From Branchiostoma floridae (Eukaryota > Chordata > Leptocardii > Amphioxiformes > Branchiostomatidae), in assembly GCF_000003815.2 (NCBI RefSeq), contig NC_049993.1, forward strand, positions 15,498,635 through 15,562,634: 64,000 nucleotides of DNA, written 5' to 3'. Below are positions 34,101 through 51,990 of this stretch, in pieces; the stretch's first letter is position 1; each line of letters opens with the position of its first letter. A program made the translations under genes and the position numbers. Under the pieces are notes generated by a model that saw nothing but the letters and a program-made list of their open reading frames with translations, was not told the origin of the DNA and ran no database searches.

Positions 34101-37100
34101 TCTACCAAACGTAAAGAATGGGTCATTTGTATCACTCAAGAACCTGACATCTCTCTCGCTCACTCTCAGAAAGGGGCGCCAAGACATACACGGTAGTGTA
34201 TTCCTAAACCTTCCAAAACTTCGCTCTTTAACCATTGCGGGGCCTAAACCAAAGTTCGCCGTAGGGAAATTCACTAAATACAGTCTACGAGGTTTGTCTT
34301 ATCTGGAAAACTTACTGATAGAATGGCATGATCTTCCGGATGTTCCTTCTCCTGCCCTTGACCTGGTCAAAGGAACTCTACAACAACTAAGCTTTATCCA
34401 TGGACACATCTCTGAACTGAAATCAAGAGCATTTTCTGGATTCAATCATCTCGAAATCCTTGACTTTAGACATAACAAGTTGGCAACTCTTTCAGAGTAT
34501 GTATTTGATGGTCTTGAAAACCTGACCTATCTAAAACTGTCTCACAATTATATCGAGAAAATTGACAACACAACATTCCTCGGTCTTAGTAGGTTGGAGA
34601 CATTATACTTAGAAAACAATCATCTCTGTTTCAAAGCTGATGATTTCTTTCCTCCACCTTTCACTGGGTTATCAACCTTGATTTCTTTGCATCTGGAAAA
34701 TCCAGACAGGTGTTTTCCAGATGGGATTGAGTCGTTCCCTCCAGATTTCTTTGCAGGGCTTGTCTCGCTAAAGAGACTCCATCTGAGTAAAAACAAACTG
34801 TGGAAGATGTTTGCTCACGAGAAAACTAGCCGCCCATTCGCCAACCTTACGACTCTAGAAGTACTTGACTTATCTTATAACAACTTTGACACAATGACGT
34901 CCCTACCGTTTGAAAACCTCACAAATCTGACAAGTCTCTACCTATCTTTCAATCGGATTTCAACCATTCCTGACAGCCTTTTCAAATGTATACCGAACCT
35001 ACGAAAGCTGAGGCTAAATTCTAACCGTAAATTGGGAAAGTTGCCTGAAAAGGGGCTCGGTTTCTTGCGCAATCTTGAGCGGTTAAACTTGGAAGACAAT
35101 CCCTTGCAATGTACATGTGAAGAAGAGTGGTTTTACGACTGGGTAGTGAGCAATCAGACTAAAACGTTGTTTTACAACTTGTCAAACTACGGCTGTGTGG
35201 CTCCAGAACGTCTTGTGCATAAGACTATTTTAGACTTTGACGCTGAAGCACAAGGCTGCCACGACAAAACAGGCATCCACTTGGCGATCTCCGCGGCTCT
35301 CCTTCTTGTAATCTTTCTCGTGGGGGTTCTTGTTGGATATCGTTACCGTTGGTACATCAAATATGGCTGCTTCGTCATCAAGGCTCGTTTCCATGGCTAC
35401 CAGGCACTGAGAGATGAGAACTTGCAGAAGAAATTCGACGCTTTTGTGTCCTACAACCATAACGACCGAGCGTGGGTGATGAACGAACTGGTACCGCACA
35501 TCGAAGAAGAAGGGGACGCGTTCCGACTCTGCCTGGACTATCGCGACTTTGTTCCCGGCGCGCCGATCACAGACAACATCGTGAACTCCATCTACGACAG
35601 TCGTAAGACCATCTGCTTGGTGACGGAGGAGTTCCTGAAGAGCGAGTGGTGTGAGATGGAAGTGCAGATGGCGACCTACCGACTGTTCGACGAGCAGGTA
35701 GCAGTGGTTGAAATTGCTGTAGTAGTAGCTAATTCTAGTAGTGTAATAGTAAAAGTAATAGTAGTCTAGTAGAGATAGTAGCAGTAATAGTAGGAGGAGT
35801 AGTGGCAGTACATTTGTAGTAGAAAAAGCAGAAGTAGATGTACATTTGTAGACTGAAGTTTTAGTAAAAACAGCAGTAGTAGTACGAGGGTGAGTCAGAA
35901 AGTAATGCAAGTGGTTTCATAACAGACTCGTTTTTTTATCAATTGAGTTGAAATTTGGCACAAAAGTAGCGATATATGTCCTCTTGAGATTAAATGTTTT
36001 AAATTTGGTCTTTATTATTTTATGAGCAACTGAGTTGATTTCAAGATGAACACACCCTTAGAAACTTGTCAGACTAGCGATTCCTCTAAATCTGACCCAC
36101 TAAAAATCACTGTAGGAAGTTGAAATTGCCCATGTATGATACCAAATGTCTCTATAGATTGCGTGCCAATTTTCATCTCTAAACTCGTAATGGTTCTTTA
36201 TTTACAGCTGCTAGGATGCAGTAAGTTGTGTTATAGAGCTGTTGGATTTATACACGAATTCGTGAGTTGTTGGTTAAAAGACTACTTTTCCATTAACCAA
36301 AAGAAACGAAACTTTACACAGTTATTAACTGTTTAAAGGCCAAAAAAGTGTGCTAAGTTTCATTTCTCTTTGTTAATGGAAAAGAAGGCTACAGAAAGTT
36401 TTAATCATAACACCGCAGATCTCATGACCCTGAAGACCGCGTATACCTCACTCTACACCAGCAACGAAAAAAGAAAAACTGCTCAGATTTCAGAGTTGAA
36501 ATTAAGCGTGTGGCTTATAGAGAAATGCAGCCTATTACATGTGCAGGCTTAGTCTCCTACAACAGCAAACATTGGTTTAGGGATATTCTTAATTGTACGT
36601 TAATTGGACCTCTCTTTTCTTCTGACGGGATACCAAGGGTGTGGTCACATTGAAAGCAGCTCAGTCACTCATAAAATAATGAGCAAAACATTTTGATATT
36701 TCAATCTCAAGAGAAGATATGTCTTAACCTTTGTGCCAAATTTCAACTCATTCGATCAAAGAACGACTCTGTTATGAAACCACTTGCATTACTTTCTGAC
36801 TCACCCTCGTAGTAGTGGCATTAGTAGTAATAGTAGCAGTAGTAGTAGAAGAAGTAGCAGTAATAGTGGCAGCAGCAGTAGTAGTAGAAGAAGAAGAAGT
36901 AGCTGCAGTAACGTTGCTGAGTAGTAATACAAACAGCAGTAGACTGATTTAAATATCCCACAACAAGGGATATTTGCTTTTTAGCAGCCCAAGCAAGAAT
37001 TGTACAGTTATAAGAGTACATGACCTGAAAATACATAGTATAAGTAATAAATGTAACTGAAAATCTGTCTAACCATGATTCATACTTTATCATGTTCTCC

Positions 37101-37300
37101 AGGTAGACGTGCTGATCCTTGTGTTCCTGGAGGACATCCCTGACCGCGCCCTGCACCGCTACCAGCGCATGCGCCGCCTCATGTGCAAGAGGACCTACCT
37201 GGAGTGGCCCAAGGACCCTCAGGAGAAAGCGCTGTTCTGGGAACGTCTGAAGGATGCGCTGAAGACCGGAGACAGGCCACCAATAGAGAACATCATATGA
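31174..37300 (+). CDS. Toll-like receptor (3 exons, 972 aa)
   Basis: Exons 31174-31465, 33269-35697 and 37103-37300 join in frame (2,919 bp). Residues 1-25 form a signal peptide (MAVLPVKVSTLCIATVLLFI). A short LRRNT with two Cys follows, then about 20 leucine-rich repeats (LKLLDLSRNRIRVINLGSF is typical). Next come one LRRCT (CTCEEEWFYDW...YGC...GC), a membrane helix near 767-790 (LAISAALLLVIFLVGVLVGY) and a TIR domain from ~818. TIR box 1 is KKFDAFVSYNHND, the BB loop is RDFVPGAPI with the conserved Pro-Gly, and FW is present in the last exon (KALFWERL). A single terminal Cys cluster makes it the vertebrate-like type. By family it senses microbial or self ligands and signals through MyD88-type adaptors; the ligand cannot be read from sequence. 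The intron between exons 2 and 3 cuts the TIR domain (DEQ | VDVLILVFLED). A specific TLR number is not assignable. Confidence 0.95.
31769..31961. mobile_element. MITE in TLR intron 1
   Basis: CTCTCTAAGCAGAGGT at the left pairs with ACCTCTGCTTGGAGA at the right. Internally, GCGGGATAGCAGTGGCC pairs imperfectly with GGCCGCTACTATCCC. It is 193 bp and non-coding; a half-copy terminus (CTCTCCAAGCAGAGGTT) is at 42371-42387. Confidence 0.7.
35700..35884. repeat. AGT/GTA trinucleotide microsatellite
   Basis: Imperfect GTA/AGT repeats begin right after the exon 2 donor of the TLR gene and resume on the far side of the mariner-like insert (36812-36930). The transposon therefore split one microsatellite. 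Confidence 0.8.
35885..36809. mobile_element. non-autonomous Tc1/mariner-like element in TLR intron 2
   Basis: Termini CGAGGGTGAGTCAGAAAGTA and TACTTTCTGACTCACCCTCG are perfect inverted repeats flanked by TA on both sides, the mariner signature. Pairing extends over about 150 bp with decay (GAGCAACTGAGTTG versus CAGCTCAGTCACTC inverted). The 925-bp element has no transposase-like open frame, so it would need a partner enzyme. Confidence 0.88.
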
Positions 37301-37723
37301 ACATGTTGTTCTCTATTGGTGAGCTTCGGTTCAAATTGAGAGGCCATTAACAGCGTTTAAGAACGGACTGATGAAGTACTGTCAGTAGGACGTACATTGC
37401 TACCTTTTACCTAAGTCAATGTGTGTATGTTGTTTAGTTTTCTATGGGTCCAGGAACACTTAAAAAAAGCCTTCCTCCTGAGTGTAATTTCTAGCATGGT
37501 AAAAAAAAGATAAAATAGAAATGAAAGGAAAAATTAAATGAATTGTGTAAGAGTGACCAATCGCAACAGCATTAATTGGAACATTTTAACACAACAATGC
37601 CAATGAAAATCCCATCCACTTTATTAGTTTATTCACTTGTAAACATGTTATGGTCATTGATTCTACTGTAAATTCTGATTTTCAATGTTATACTAAACAG
37701 AAATTACTTTTGAAATTTAGATA

Positions 37724-37981
37724 AGACAATAATAAAGTGATGTTAATAATGAAGGAAATATGTTTGCGTAGTTAGTTCTACATATGGTGTTCCTCTGCTT
37801 TTGATCAGTAGTGTTGTGAATAATGGGAGTTTGTAAGACATATGAAAACTAAAGACAATAATAAAGTGATGTTAATAATGAAGGAAATATGTTTGCGTAG
37901 TTAGTTCTACATATGGTGTTCCTCTGCTTTTGATCAGTAGTGTTGTGAATAAAGGGAGTTTGTAAGACATATGAAAACTAG
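37724..37981 (+). repeat. 129-bp tandem duplication carrying the candidate TLR poly(A) signal
   Basis: Two almost identical 129-bp copies lie end to end. Each contains AATAAA (37731-37736 and 37860-37865), about 430 and 560 bp past the TLR stop, so either could end the transcript. The near identity shows a very recent event. Confidence 0.85.
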
Positions 37982-38165
37982 GATTTTGTTACTGAAGGCT
38001 GTCTCATCTTATCCCATATATCTCTTAGTCTAAACAAAAAAATTAAATATGATCTTATCGATTATCCCTGTTCCATAAAGTGGCTGTATAGAGAGAAATA
38101 CAGCCAGGGCTACTCAACTAGCCGGAGGTAAATCTATTTGCAATTGTGACCAAGCCCTTAGACAT

Positions 38166-45267
<7,102 letters not shown>

Positions 45268-46405
45268 CGTTAATATCGGGCTCTGAGTCTCAGTTTATAG
45301 AAGGTGCCAAGGTCCATTCTCATGATTATGATTACATGCAAAGGTCAGTGATGACCTTTGAACCGAAGAGTTTAAAAAGCAACTTGCATCGCACCCTGGG
45401 TCATATACTAAATTCTTTAGTTGTGGAGGTGGAGGGCTTTCTACCGCCGCATGCGCGCAAAAGCTTTACAGACCCCAACTGTGTCCGTCACTAGTGAGAC
45501 GGGCCGTGGTGTAAAGTAACACTGCGCAAATGAGATGCGTGAGACCGGTTGCCCTTTGTTCGCCGCCTACGCTACACGCCTACGCCTCAAGTGACGTTTA
45601 TTGAATTTTTGAATTTTGGACTAACAGAATGAGATGTATAAATATTGACACGAACCCTGTTCAGATGTAAATAAGCTGTCCTATTAAAGAATGATTTATT
45701 GTACATTATTTTGCAGGAAAAAAAACTTCAGATCAAGTAGAAAAGTCGGGGCCGATAAACACAGTAACACAGTGGCACAATAATATAATAAAAACGTAGT
45801 ATTACCTATCCTTTCATATCTATCTGCTCTGTTAGAATATTTTAATAAAAATATTTGAAATATTTGTTAACATTATATTACTTTGTGCAAATTGATAAAA
45901 TATTAAAGAATATTCAGAAAGTAAAACTATTGTAACTGATATGAAAAACACAGCTTGTTGATTTATCAATAGCCATTTGTATTCTTTGTAATAAGATGTA
46001 TGTATAAATGTATTAGACCTTATTAAAGGACTTTACTATCATTTTGTATTAGTAAAGAAAAATCTAAGATAAGCAAAAGGCTAAAGAGCTTAAAGCGTGT
46101 ACTGAAAGGTAAACTTGTGTACCGATAAAAGCCAACAAGACACAATTATATCCTAATATACTTGAAAGATGGTAATTCTATTCCTAAAACAGTATTTATC
46201 AACATCATAGATTTAGGAAATTGATTATACTGTGTTGACTGTAACAAAAATATATTTGGCACATTTATATTTCTGCTCGTATTGTCGGAAATAAATTTGA
46301 CATTTCAAAGCTCTCAAAGATATTTTTCTTCTCTCTCTTTAACGTGATAGCATTTTGTCTCCAACCTTTCACTGAATATTGAACACTCCAATAGGAGTGA
46401 TATAA
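45268..46405. other. intergenic DNA between esterase and tRNA
   Basis: Likely 5' flank of the minus-strand esterase plus AT-rich DNA. No exon is recognised. Confidence 0.4.
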
Positions 46406-46476
46406 GCATCGGTGGTTCAGTGGTAGAATTCTCGCCTGCCACGCGGGAGGCCCGGGTTCGATTCCCGGCCGATGCA
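46406..46476 (+). tRNA. tRNA-Gly (anticodon GCC)
   Basis: This 71-nt sequence folds as a cloverleaf. The acceptor stem is GCATCGG/CCGATGC with discriminator A, the D-arm GGTTCAGTGGTAGAA also forms the A box, and the anticodon stem is CTCGC/GCGGG with loop CTGCCAC (anticodon GCC at 46438-46440). The T-arm/B box GGTTCGATTCC is intact. A run of six T (46477-46482) gives the RNA polymerase III terminator. No intron and no CCA, as expected for a eukaryotic gene. The body matches the highly conserved metazoan tRNA-Gly(GCC). It decodes GGC and GGU. Confidence 0.98.
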
Positions 46477-46585
46477 TTTTTTATTTATTTTTATTATTGG
46501 GTTATTGGGTTATTGGGTGGGCCGACTACTCACTCTTTGCAGCCAGGGGCTGAATTGCGAGGAGCTTACAATAGGCGGGGCTATA

Positions 46586-46684
46586 TTGCAAGGGTCTGGA
46601 GCGAGCTGCCATTCGGCGCCACTCAGGTGACCTCAATACGACTGTCGCAAGTGTCTGGAGCGAGCTGTCATTCGGCGCCACTCA
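46586..46684. repeat. two-copy direct repeat
   Basis: GTCTGGAGCGAGCTG(C/T)CATT and the next 15 bases occur twice, 59 bp apart. They sit in a longer repeat whose CAGCCAGG(G/A)GCTGAATT block recurs near 58448. Confidence 0.55.
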
Positions 46685-47044
46685 TTTTTACTTTGTCTCC
46701 ACAGATACATGGACAATGTATTTGGATCTCAGCGCTAGACAATGCTATGTCCACACCGGTGTTACTAACAATGCTCACACATGAACGAAAATCTTGGTGT
46801 GTGGCGTCAAGAGGAGTATTATAGAGAGTTGCTATGTAGTTAAATATTTGAGAAATCCGTAGACATTCGTTGGATCACTTTGCCGCATGTAAAAAATGAA
46901 GGAGAAAGAACAATATTCACCTATCGACCATATTTCATATCATAATCGGAAAAAAGTATTTCATTTCTAGGGCTTAACCAAATTATGTTATGTATTCACA
47001 GCCTCCGTTGCAGTTTTCGAACGGGCCCGGGGCTGGGTTTTCTT

Positions 47045-47349
47045 TTTCAACGTTGGCTAGGTTCTCTTGTGCCTTCTAGAATACGCTACTTGAGTGGTCT
47101 GGAGTTTGCCGAGGAATGGAGTTTGCCTTGGATGGGAATTTCGCCGCGTCTTGAATACCCTGGGAGCCAGACAGGACCGGGTAGCTAGCGAGTAAGCTAG
47201 CAAGTTCTGTTCGGGGAGCCAAACTGTCCTACCTAACCGGCCCGGATGGCCCCCGGGGCACGTCTTGAACTGCTGTAGACTTCCAAGGCAAACTCCCTTT
47301 CTTGGCAAACGCCTTTTCCCGACACAAGAGAACCTAGCCAACGTTGAAA
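47045..47349. mobile_element. foldback/MITE element with 28-bp inverted ends
   Basis: CAACGTTGGCTAGGTTCTCT at 47048 is exactly inverted at 47346, with pairing over ~28 bp, and weaker inner pairing (GAGTTTGCC / GGCAAACTC). GC-rich interior, no protein pattern. Confidence 0.75.
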
Positions 47350-47550
47350 GGATTTAACTTTATTATTTCGGCTATCTTTGGCTGTACAAAGACGAGCATA
47401 ATTGTGAGAAAGCGTGCGTGTAATTGCATGGATAATCTAGAAGCTCTTAACGGTTTTAGTCTATGAATAGCTATATACGTGCTACGTGTCATGTCAGCAC
47501 CCTACAATCCTACAAAACCCTGAAACGTGACTGTATTAGGTCTATCTATA

Positions 47551-47962
47551 GGGCCATGTTGATTTGATCATATGGATGGCATCCTAAATAGAGACCCAAA
47601 AACTAATGCGAGCGAGCGAATAAAAACAAATTTGGCAAAAAAAACTGTTGTCTTCATTTATAGAACATAGGTGGTCAGGAAGGTTGAACAAATGACTTGA
47701 CACACAAAGTATGGTATACCCGAAACAGATTCTTCTTTTTGTTCTTTCACATTTTCTTCTATGTCCTTGAAATCAGCCTTGGCATTCTAGGACATTAGTA
47801 TAAGTTTTCCGTTTCTTTTTATCTACGGCATGTATTTGCTCATTTTACCGCTGCTTTGCATTATACGATTTACAGTTATTGTAATACAGTATGATTGATT
47901 TTTTCATAGAAACGGCCAATAATTGATATACGCACGGATGCCAATCAAATCAACATGGCCTA
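47551..47962. mobile_element. MITE family B, copy 1
   Basis: Left end GGCCATGTTGATTTGATCAT; right end ATCAAATCAACATGGCCTA is its inverted form, and GGATGG/C(A)TCC motifs follow inside. The interior (GGTATACC, TTGTTCTTT, GACATTAGTA) aligns with copy 3. It has no open frame. Confidence 0.75.
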
Positions 47963-48071
47963 AGAAAATCTGCGTGGTGTTTGGCCCAGAAGACGTAGTT
48001 CCTTGGTTCAAATCCTGTCAAGCTACCGCTCCTATGCGTCGATGTAGGTTAGACATCCAGGTAAATAAGAT

Positions 48072-48345
48072 ACGCCAAAAAAAGTTACTCAAGCAACTGG
48101 ATATGGTTTTCAGCTTGACTTTGGCTTAGCTTTGTTTTCTTTGGAATCCAAATTGTCTTCAGTCTGAATTGTCTTACAACCTTTCCTATTGGACATCTGA
48201 AATTGTCTTCATTCATAGTTAGAGTATAAAAGACCTGTTTCTTGCAGATCACTTCAGTGTCACTGACGAAGGAAAGTGGATTCTTTCCGAAACGTCTGAC
48301 CGTTTCAAAACCATATCCAGTTGCTTGAGTAACTTTTTTTGGCGT
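48072..48345. mobile_element. foldback repeat with 38-bp inverted ends and hammerhead-like core
   Basis: ACGCCAAAAAAAGTTACTCA and the next 18 bases are inverted at 48345. Inside, at 48263-48294, is CTGACGA, a GGAAAG/CTTTCC hairpin and GAAA, the layout of a hammerhead ribozyme core. A decayed relative lies near 55970-56060 (TTGCTTGAGTAACT...). Such motifs are known from Penelope-like retroelements, so assignment to that group is possible. Confidence 0.55.
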
Positions 48346-48870
48346 ACCGCTCCTATGCTCTTGGGAATGCACAACTTTCCTCACTTCACCCAGGTGTAAA
48401 AGTGGGTACCTGATTTCGGTTGGGGAGGGGAATTCAAAAGACAGTAGAAGGAGAGGGGTGTGCTCCATCTTCCAATACCGTGCCCAAAACCCATTAAGCA
48501 TAAAAGTTATGGGGCTTTTGGCCACAACTTTTATTTATTTATTTCAATTTCTGTCATTTTTACCCAGGGTAGCCCACTCAGTGATTTGCACTGCTTTGCA
48601 GTGGGGCCCTGCACCAAAGTTACTTGTTGCGTCTTGAAGTTTTTCAGAAAAAAAATTGAACCAACAGGTCGAAAAAAAATTCAAGGGACTAGGGTGAAGA
48701 AATGTGGCTTAAAGAAAAAAAAACTGCCTAAGGAGTTTAATGACACGTTTTATCAATCTTGGTTTTATGTAATGATTCCCTTCTTTTTGATTTGCTACTA
48801 ATGTTCTTAATAAAATGCATTGTTTTTAAACTGAAATAATGTGTATGTAGCTCTGAATGGTAGTACAGTA

Positions 48871-49084
48871 CTGTAAATGCATTTAAGTTCGCGGGGATTT
48901 AATTTCGCGGTAGCGGGGAAAAGGACTTTTCGCGGTGGTTTTAATTTCGCGGTGGCAGCATGCACTGTAGTATCTTTAAGTTAATGCCCTGGAATAATGT
49001 TCGCGCTGGTTTTAAATTCGCGGTAAAATGGCCAACGGGAAAACCGCGAAAATAAATCGACCGCGAACATTTCAGCATTTACAG
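48871..49084. mobile_element. MITE family C (TA-flanked), copy 1
   Basis: CTGTAAATGC and GCATTTACAG form the termini, flanked by TA. The interior is rich in TTCGCGG/CCGCGAA. A second copy with the same 30-bp start is at 57451-57641. It is non-coding, probably Tc1/mariner-type by its TA sites. Confidence 0.8.
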
Positions 49085-50645
49085 TATTTACAGGTATGTT
49101 TTATTTTTTCTCGGGACTTTTTTTGAAAATGAAAAAAAAATGGAGAGGCGAACCCGATAAGCAATAAATAAAATTGATGAGGCCTTGCCTAACACTTGTG
49201 TCAAAATCTGAAAAAAAATTAAGCAAAATGTAAAACAATTTCTAACTACCTAATCAATATTTTTGGACGTAATCGCAAACTCAACATTATTTTTCCTAGG
49301 CCCCAAACACGTACACTAACAGGTATAGTGATCCTATAATTTCTGTCTGCCATCACCAACGTATACAGGTATGCGAACAATAGGCCGTGACGTCACGATG
49401 ACGTCACGGTTGTCGGGTCGGGTTCACCTTGCATGGGCACGCCCATTTTGCAACATTCCACCAAGAAACGTACAAATTTCAAAACGTACTTCCACGTTTA
49501 AAAGTAGAAATGTGTTAACTACACTTGATGCCACAATATGGTAGCTTTTGTTAAATCTATTTATTCGAGCAAAAGTTTGGCACTATTAGCAAATACGAGA
49601 GGGTTTTACCACTATACCACCCTCTGAGCAGAAGTGGTAGGTTCCACCAGGTGACAACAATACAGACACCTTACCGGAGCGGTGTTTGAAGTGAGCGGTT
49701 CAACCGGTTGAGGGCCGGTCTTTTCGACCCTTACCACGTATACCTGCCACACGACAGCGACCATGTAGCTCAAATTATGCCCAAGAAAAGGTAACAAACT
49801 CTTCTTTTCCAAATTGACATTTCTGTTAAGGCATATCTCACATGTACAGGTAAAAAACGAACCCAAAACCTTAAGGCAACCGATGCGACTAAGACAAGCA
49901 CGGTAGGGGGCCTGTTGTTCTAGTGATCGCCGATAGAGGTCATGGCGAATTGTAGATAGAAATTTCTGCACATAAAACTATTAAGCCTTTAATTTCTAGA
50001 TTCCTCTAGACATACCGTATATATTGTTTAATGCAGACACTTGTGTTTTAGGTATAGACGTTTATTTGCTGTAACACGGTAAGGTTACATTTTGCTGTAT
50101 AGAATTTCAACCTTGCAGATCTAGAGGTGGGTGGGCGGATTTTCTATCCAGTTGGTTGAGACAATTTTGGTAATTATGCCTCTTACATAATTCTTGAAAG
50201 TTATTTGATCTAAAACCTATTGCAAAACAGACAGTAGGGTCTATAAGATTGCTTTCCTTATGTTTGATTCCAAAAGAATGAACTCCAAGAATCATCATTT
50301 TTAGATAAAATGATAGAACTGAAAATGTGGCCTTGCCAGGCACATGTTAAATTGGTCGTTATAATTGACATTTCAGTTTAGTAGATCATACTTAACTATG
50401 TGCTATATTTGTATCTTTCATTGGAAACTGTTTTCTGTTAAATTTGATATTCTTTGATAAGAAACTTAAAAATTTCTTATATAAGTTATACATACATACT
50501 TGCCATGTACCAAATAAACAGCCAAAAAAAAGAGAAATTGGAAGTTTTGGTCCACTAATTTGTTCGGTGGCCTTTCACCATGGTTTCATCATACTAAGCC
50601 TGCGGTTGTATAGTTGGTAGACAAATAAATCAGGTAATTGTTTCT
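49085..50645. other. intergenic DNA
   Basis: Holds a pair of perfect CRE palindromes (49388-49406). The minus open frame at 49612-49971 (119 codons) shows no family pattern. No gene recognised. Confidence 0.4.
49388..49406. promoter_or_regulatory. two CRE palindromes one helical turn apart
   Basis: TGACGTCA occurs at 49388-49395 and again at 49399-49406, start-to-start distance 11 bp. Each is a perfect CREB/ATF site and the spacing would place dimers on the same DNA face. No promoter is identified next to them, so function is inference. Confidence 0.4.
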
Positions 50646-50984
50646 TAGGCCATGTTGACTTGATTATATGGATGACATCCAAAGAAAAAGAAGCTATTAA
50701 CAACAATTGTTCAAACCAGCAGCAAAATGAACCATAGATTGCAAAAAATATCGGAAAATCCATACTGATGTCATAAAATATCATGGTCAATTCCAAGGTC
50801 AAAAGCAAAAGAATGAAAATTAATCTATTGTTTGGCGTACCATATTGTGTCTTATGTATTTGTTTCACCTACTGACTATTCCATAATAAAGGCAATTTTC
50901 TCTCCAAAATTTTTTTTATTTACACACTCGCATCAGTTTTGGGTTTCCCAGATATTGCTCACATGATCAAATCAACATTGCCTA
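50646..50984. mobile_element. MITE family B, copy 2
   Basis: TAGGCCATGTTGACTTGATT at the left and ATGATCAAATCAACATTGCCTA inverted at the right. The interior is non-coding and appears to run in the opposite sense to copy 1. Confidence 0.7.
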
Positions 50985-51060
50985 AATAAGCTAGGTTACA
51001 TTGTTCTTTGGGGCATTGTAAGTTGTCATTTTGCTTGTAAACTTTTGACATTGTTCCATA

Positions 51061-51763
51061 TGGCCATTTTGATTTGATTATATTTTGACATCCTATCTGT
51101 GCACCCCAAAAATAATACAAGAGTGCAGAAAAATAAGTTGGGCCAAAAAAAAATTGCCCTCAGTATGAGCTAAATATTTAAGTCAAGATCAATTAGTTAA
51201 ACAAATGACTGAACAGACAGAGTATGGTATACCAAGTAGTAGATTCTTCCCTTTGTTCTTTAAAAGCTTCTTCTATGACCTTGGAATTGACCTGGACAGT
51301 CTATTGACATTTAGTAGTTAATTAAAGTTAAACCCTTCCCGCGCCAAGATGGCGCATAGGGCGGTGCCCATCTCTGTTTCATTAGCCCTGGGCCACACTC
51401 AACGCAATCACTACAGCAGGGGGCTAGTCCACTGGTAGTGGTGTGTGTTCAACTTCCATACTCTTTCCCGAATGCTGAGTGCTAAGCAGCATGTACCATT
51501 TTTAAAGTCTTTGGTATGACTCGGCCGGGATCGAACTCAAGACCTTCCAAATGCAAGGCGAACACTCTACCCACTAGGCCATTGCACCGGCTACCAGGAC
51601 ATTAGTAGACTTTTCCAATATGTTTTTTTTTTTACATTCTACAGCATATATCTGCTAACTTTCTAGAAATTTGTACTCTGTCTGTTGAAAACTTTTTTTG
51701 TAAACTGCAAAAAAATTGATGCTTGTGCGTGTATGTCATCCATACAATGAAATCAACTTGGTG
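51061..51763. mobile_element. MITE family B, copy 3 (with nested SINE)
   Basis: TGGCCATTTTGATTTGATTA and the right end CATCCATACAATGAAATCAA mark the element. Its middle is interrupted by a SINE at 51318-51597 flanked by a GACAT(T)TAGTAG duplication. The pre-insertion order matches copy 1 (GGTATACC...GACATTAGTA). Confidence 0.75.
51318..51597 (-). mobile_element. tRNA-derived SINE
   Basis: On the minus strand the head (from 51590) reads GCAATGGCCTAGTGGGTAGA and then GAGTTCGATCCCGGCC, i.e. RNA polymerase III A and B boxes in a degenerate tRNA. The body that follows (GGGCTAATG...GGGC) recurs without the head at 58830-58972 and in part at 55485-55560. The flanking direct repeat is GACATTTAGTAG / GACATTAGTAG. 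Confidence 0.85.
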
Positions 51764-51990
51764 AAACGTTAAATACAATAGCCAAGCACAACTACAATGT
51801 AAACATACTCTGGTTCTGAAGTCCATAGTCCATCTGATGTCCATAGATGGCTTTTCATCACAGTTTCATCAGACCTAGCCTGTGGTCAAATGGTATGAGT
51901 TGGCTTAATAAGGCCATTGACCTGGGTTACATTGTTCATGGAGGCATTTTAAGTGGTCGGTTTGGTTGTAAACCAAGACATTGTTGCATA

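Noticed and set aside
35230-35910. 226-codon minus-strand open frame
   Set aside because: It is antisense to the TLR TIR/transmembrane exon and runs into a trinucleotide repeat.
36821-37156. Minus-strand open frame with Tyr/Phe runs
   Set aside because: A translated AGT/GTA microsatellite in the TLR intron.
45294-45299. TATAAA on the minus strand before the esterase ATG
   Set aside because: It lies only ~27 bp from the ATG, so a start ~30 bp downstream would fall on or after the start codon; probably coincidence.
46406-46476. tRNA-like sequence as part of a SINE
   Set aside because: Unlike the SINE head at 51.6 kb, all stems pair, the anticodon loop is intact and a T-run terminator follows, so it is a genuine tRNA gene.
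48085-48525. 146-codon minus-strand open frame
   Set aside because: It overlaps the inverted ends of the foldback repeat and shows no conserved domain; possibly retroelement debris but not supportable as a gene.
49612-49971. 119-codon minus-strand open frame
   Set aside because: No family pattern, no splice-supported neighbours, and it lies in repeat-rich DNA.
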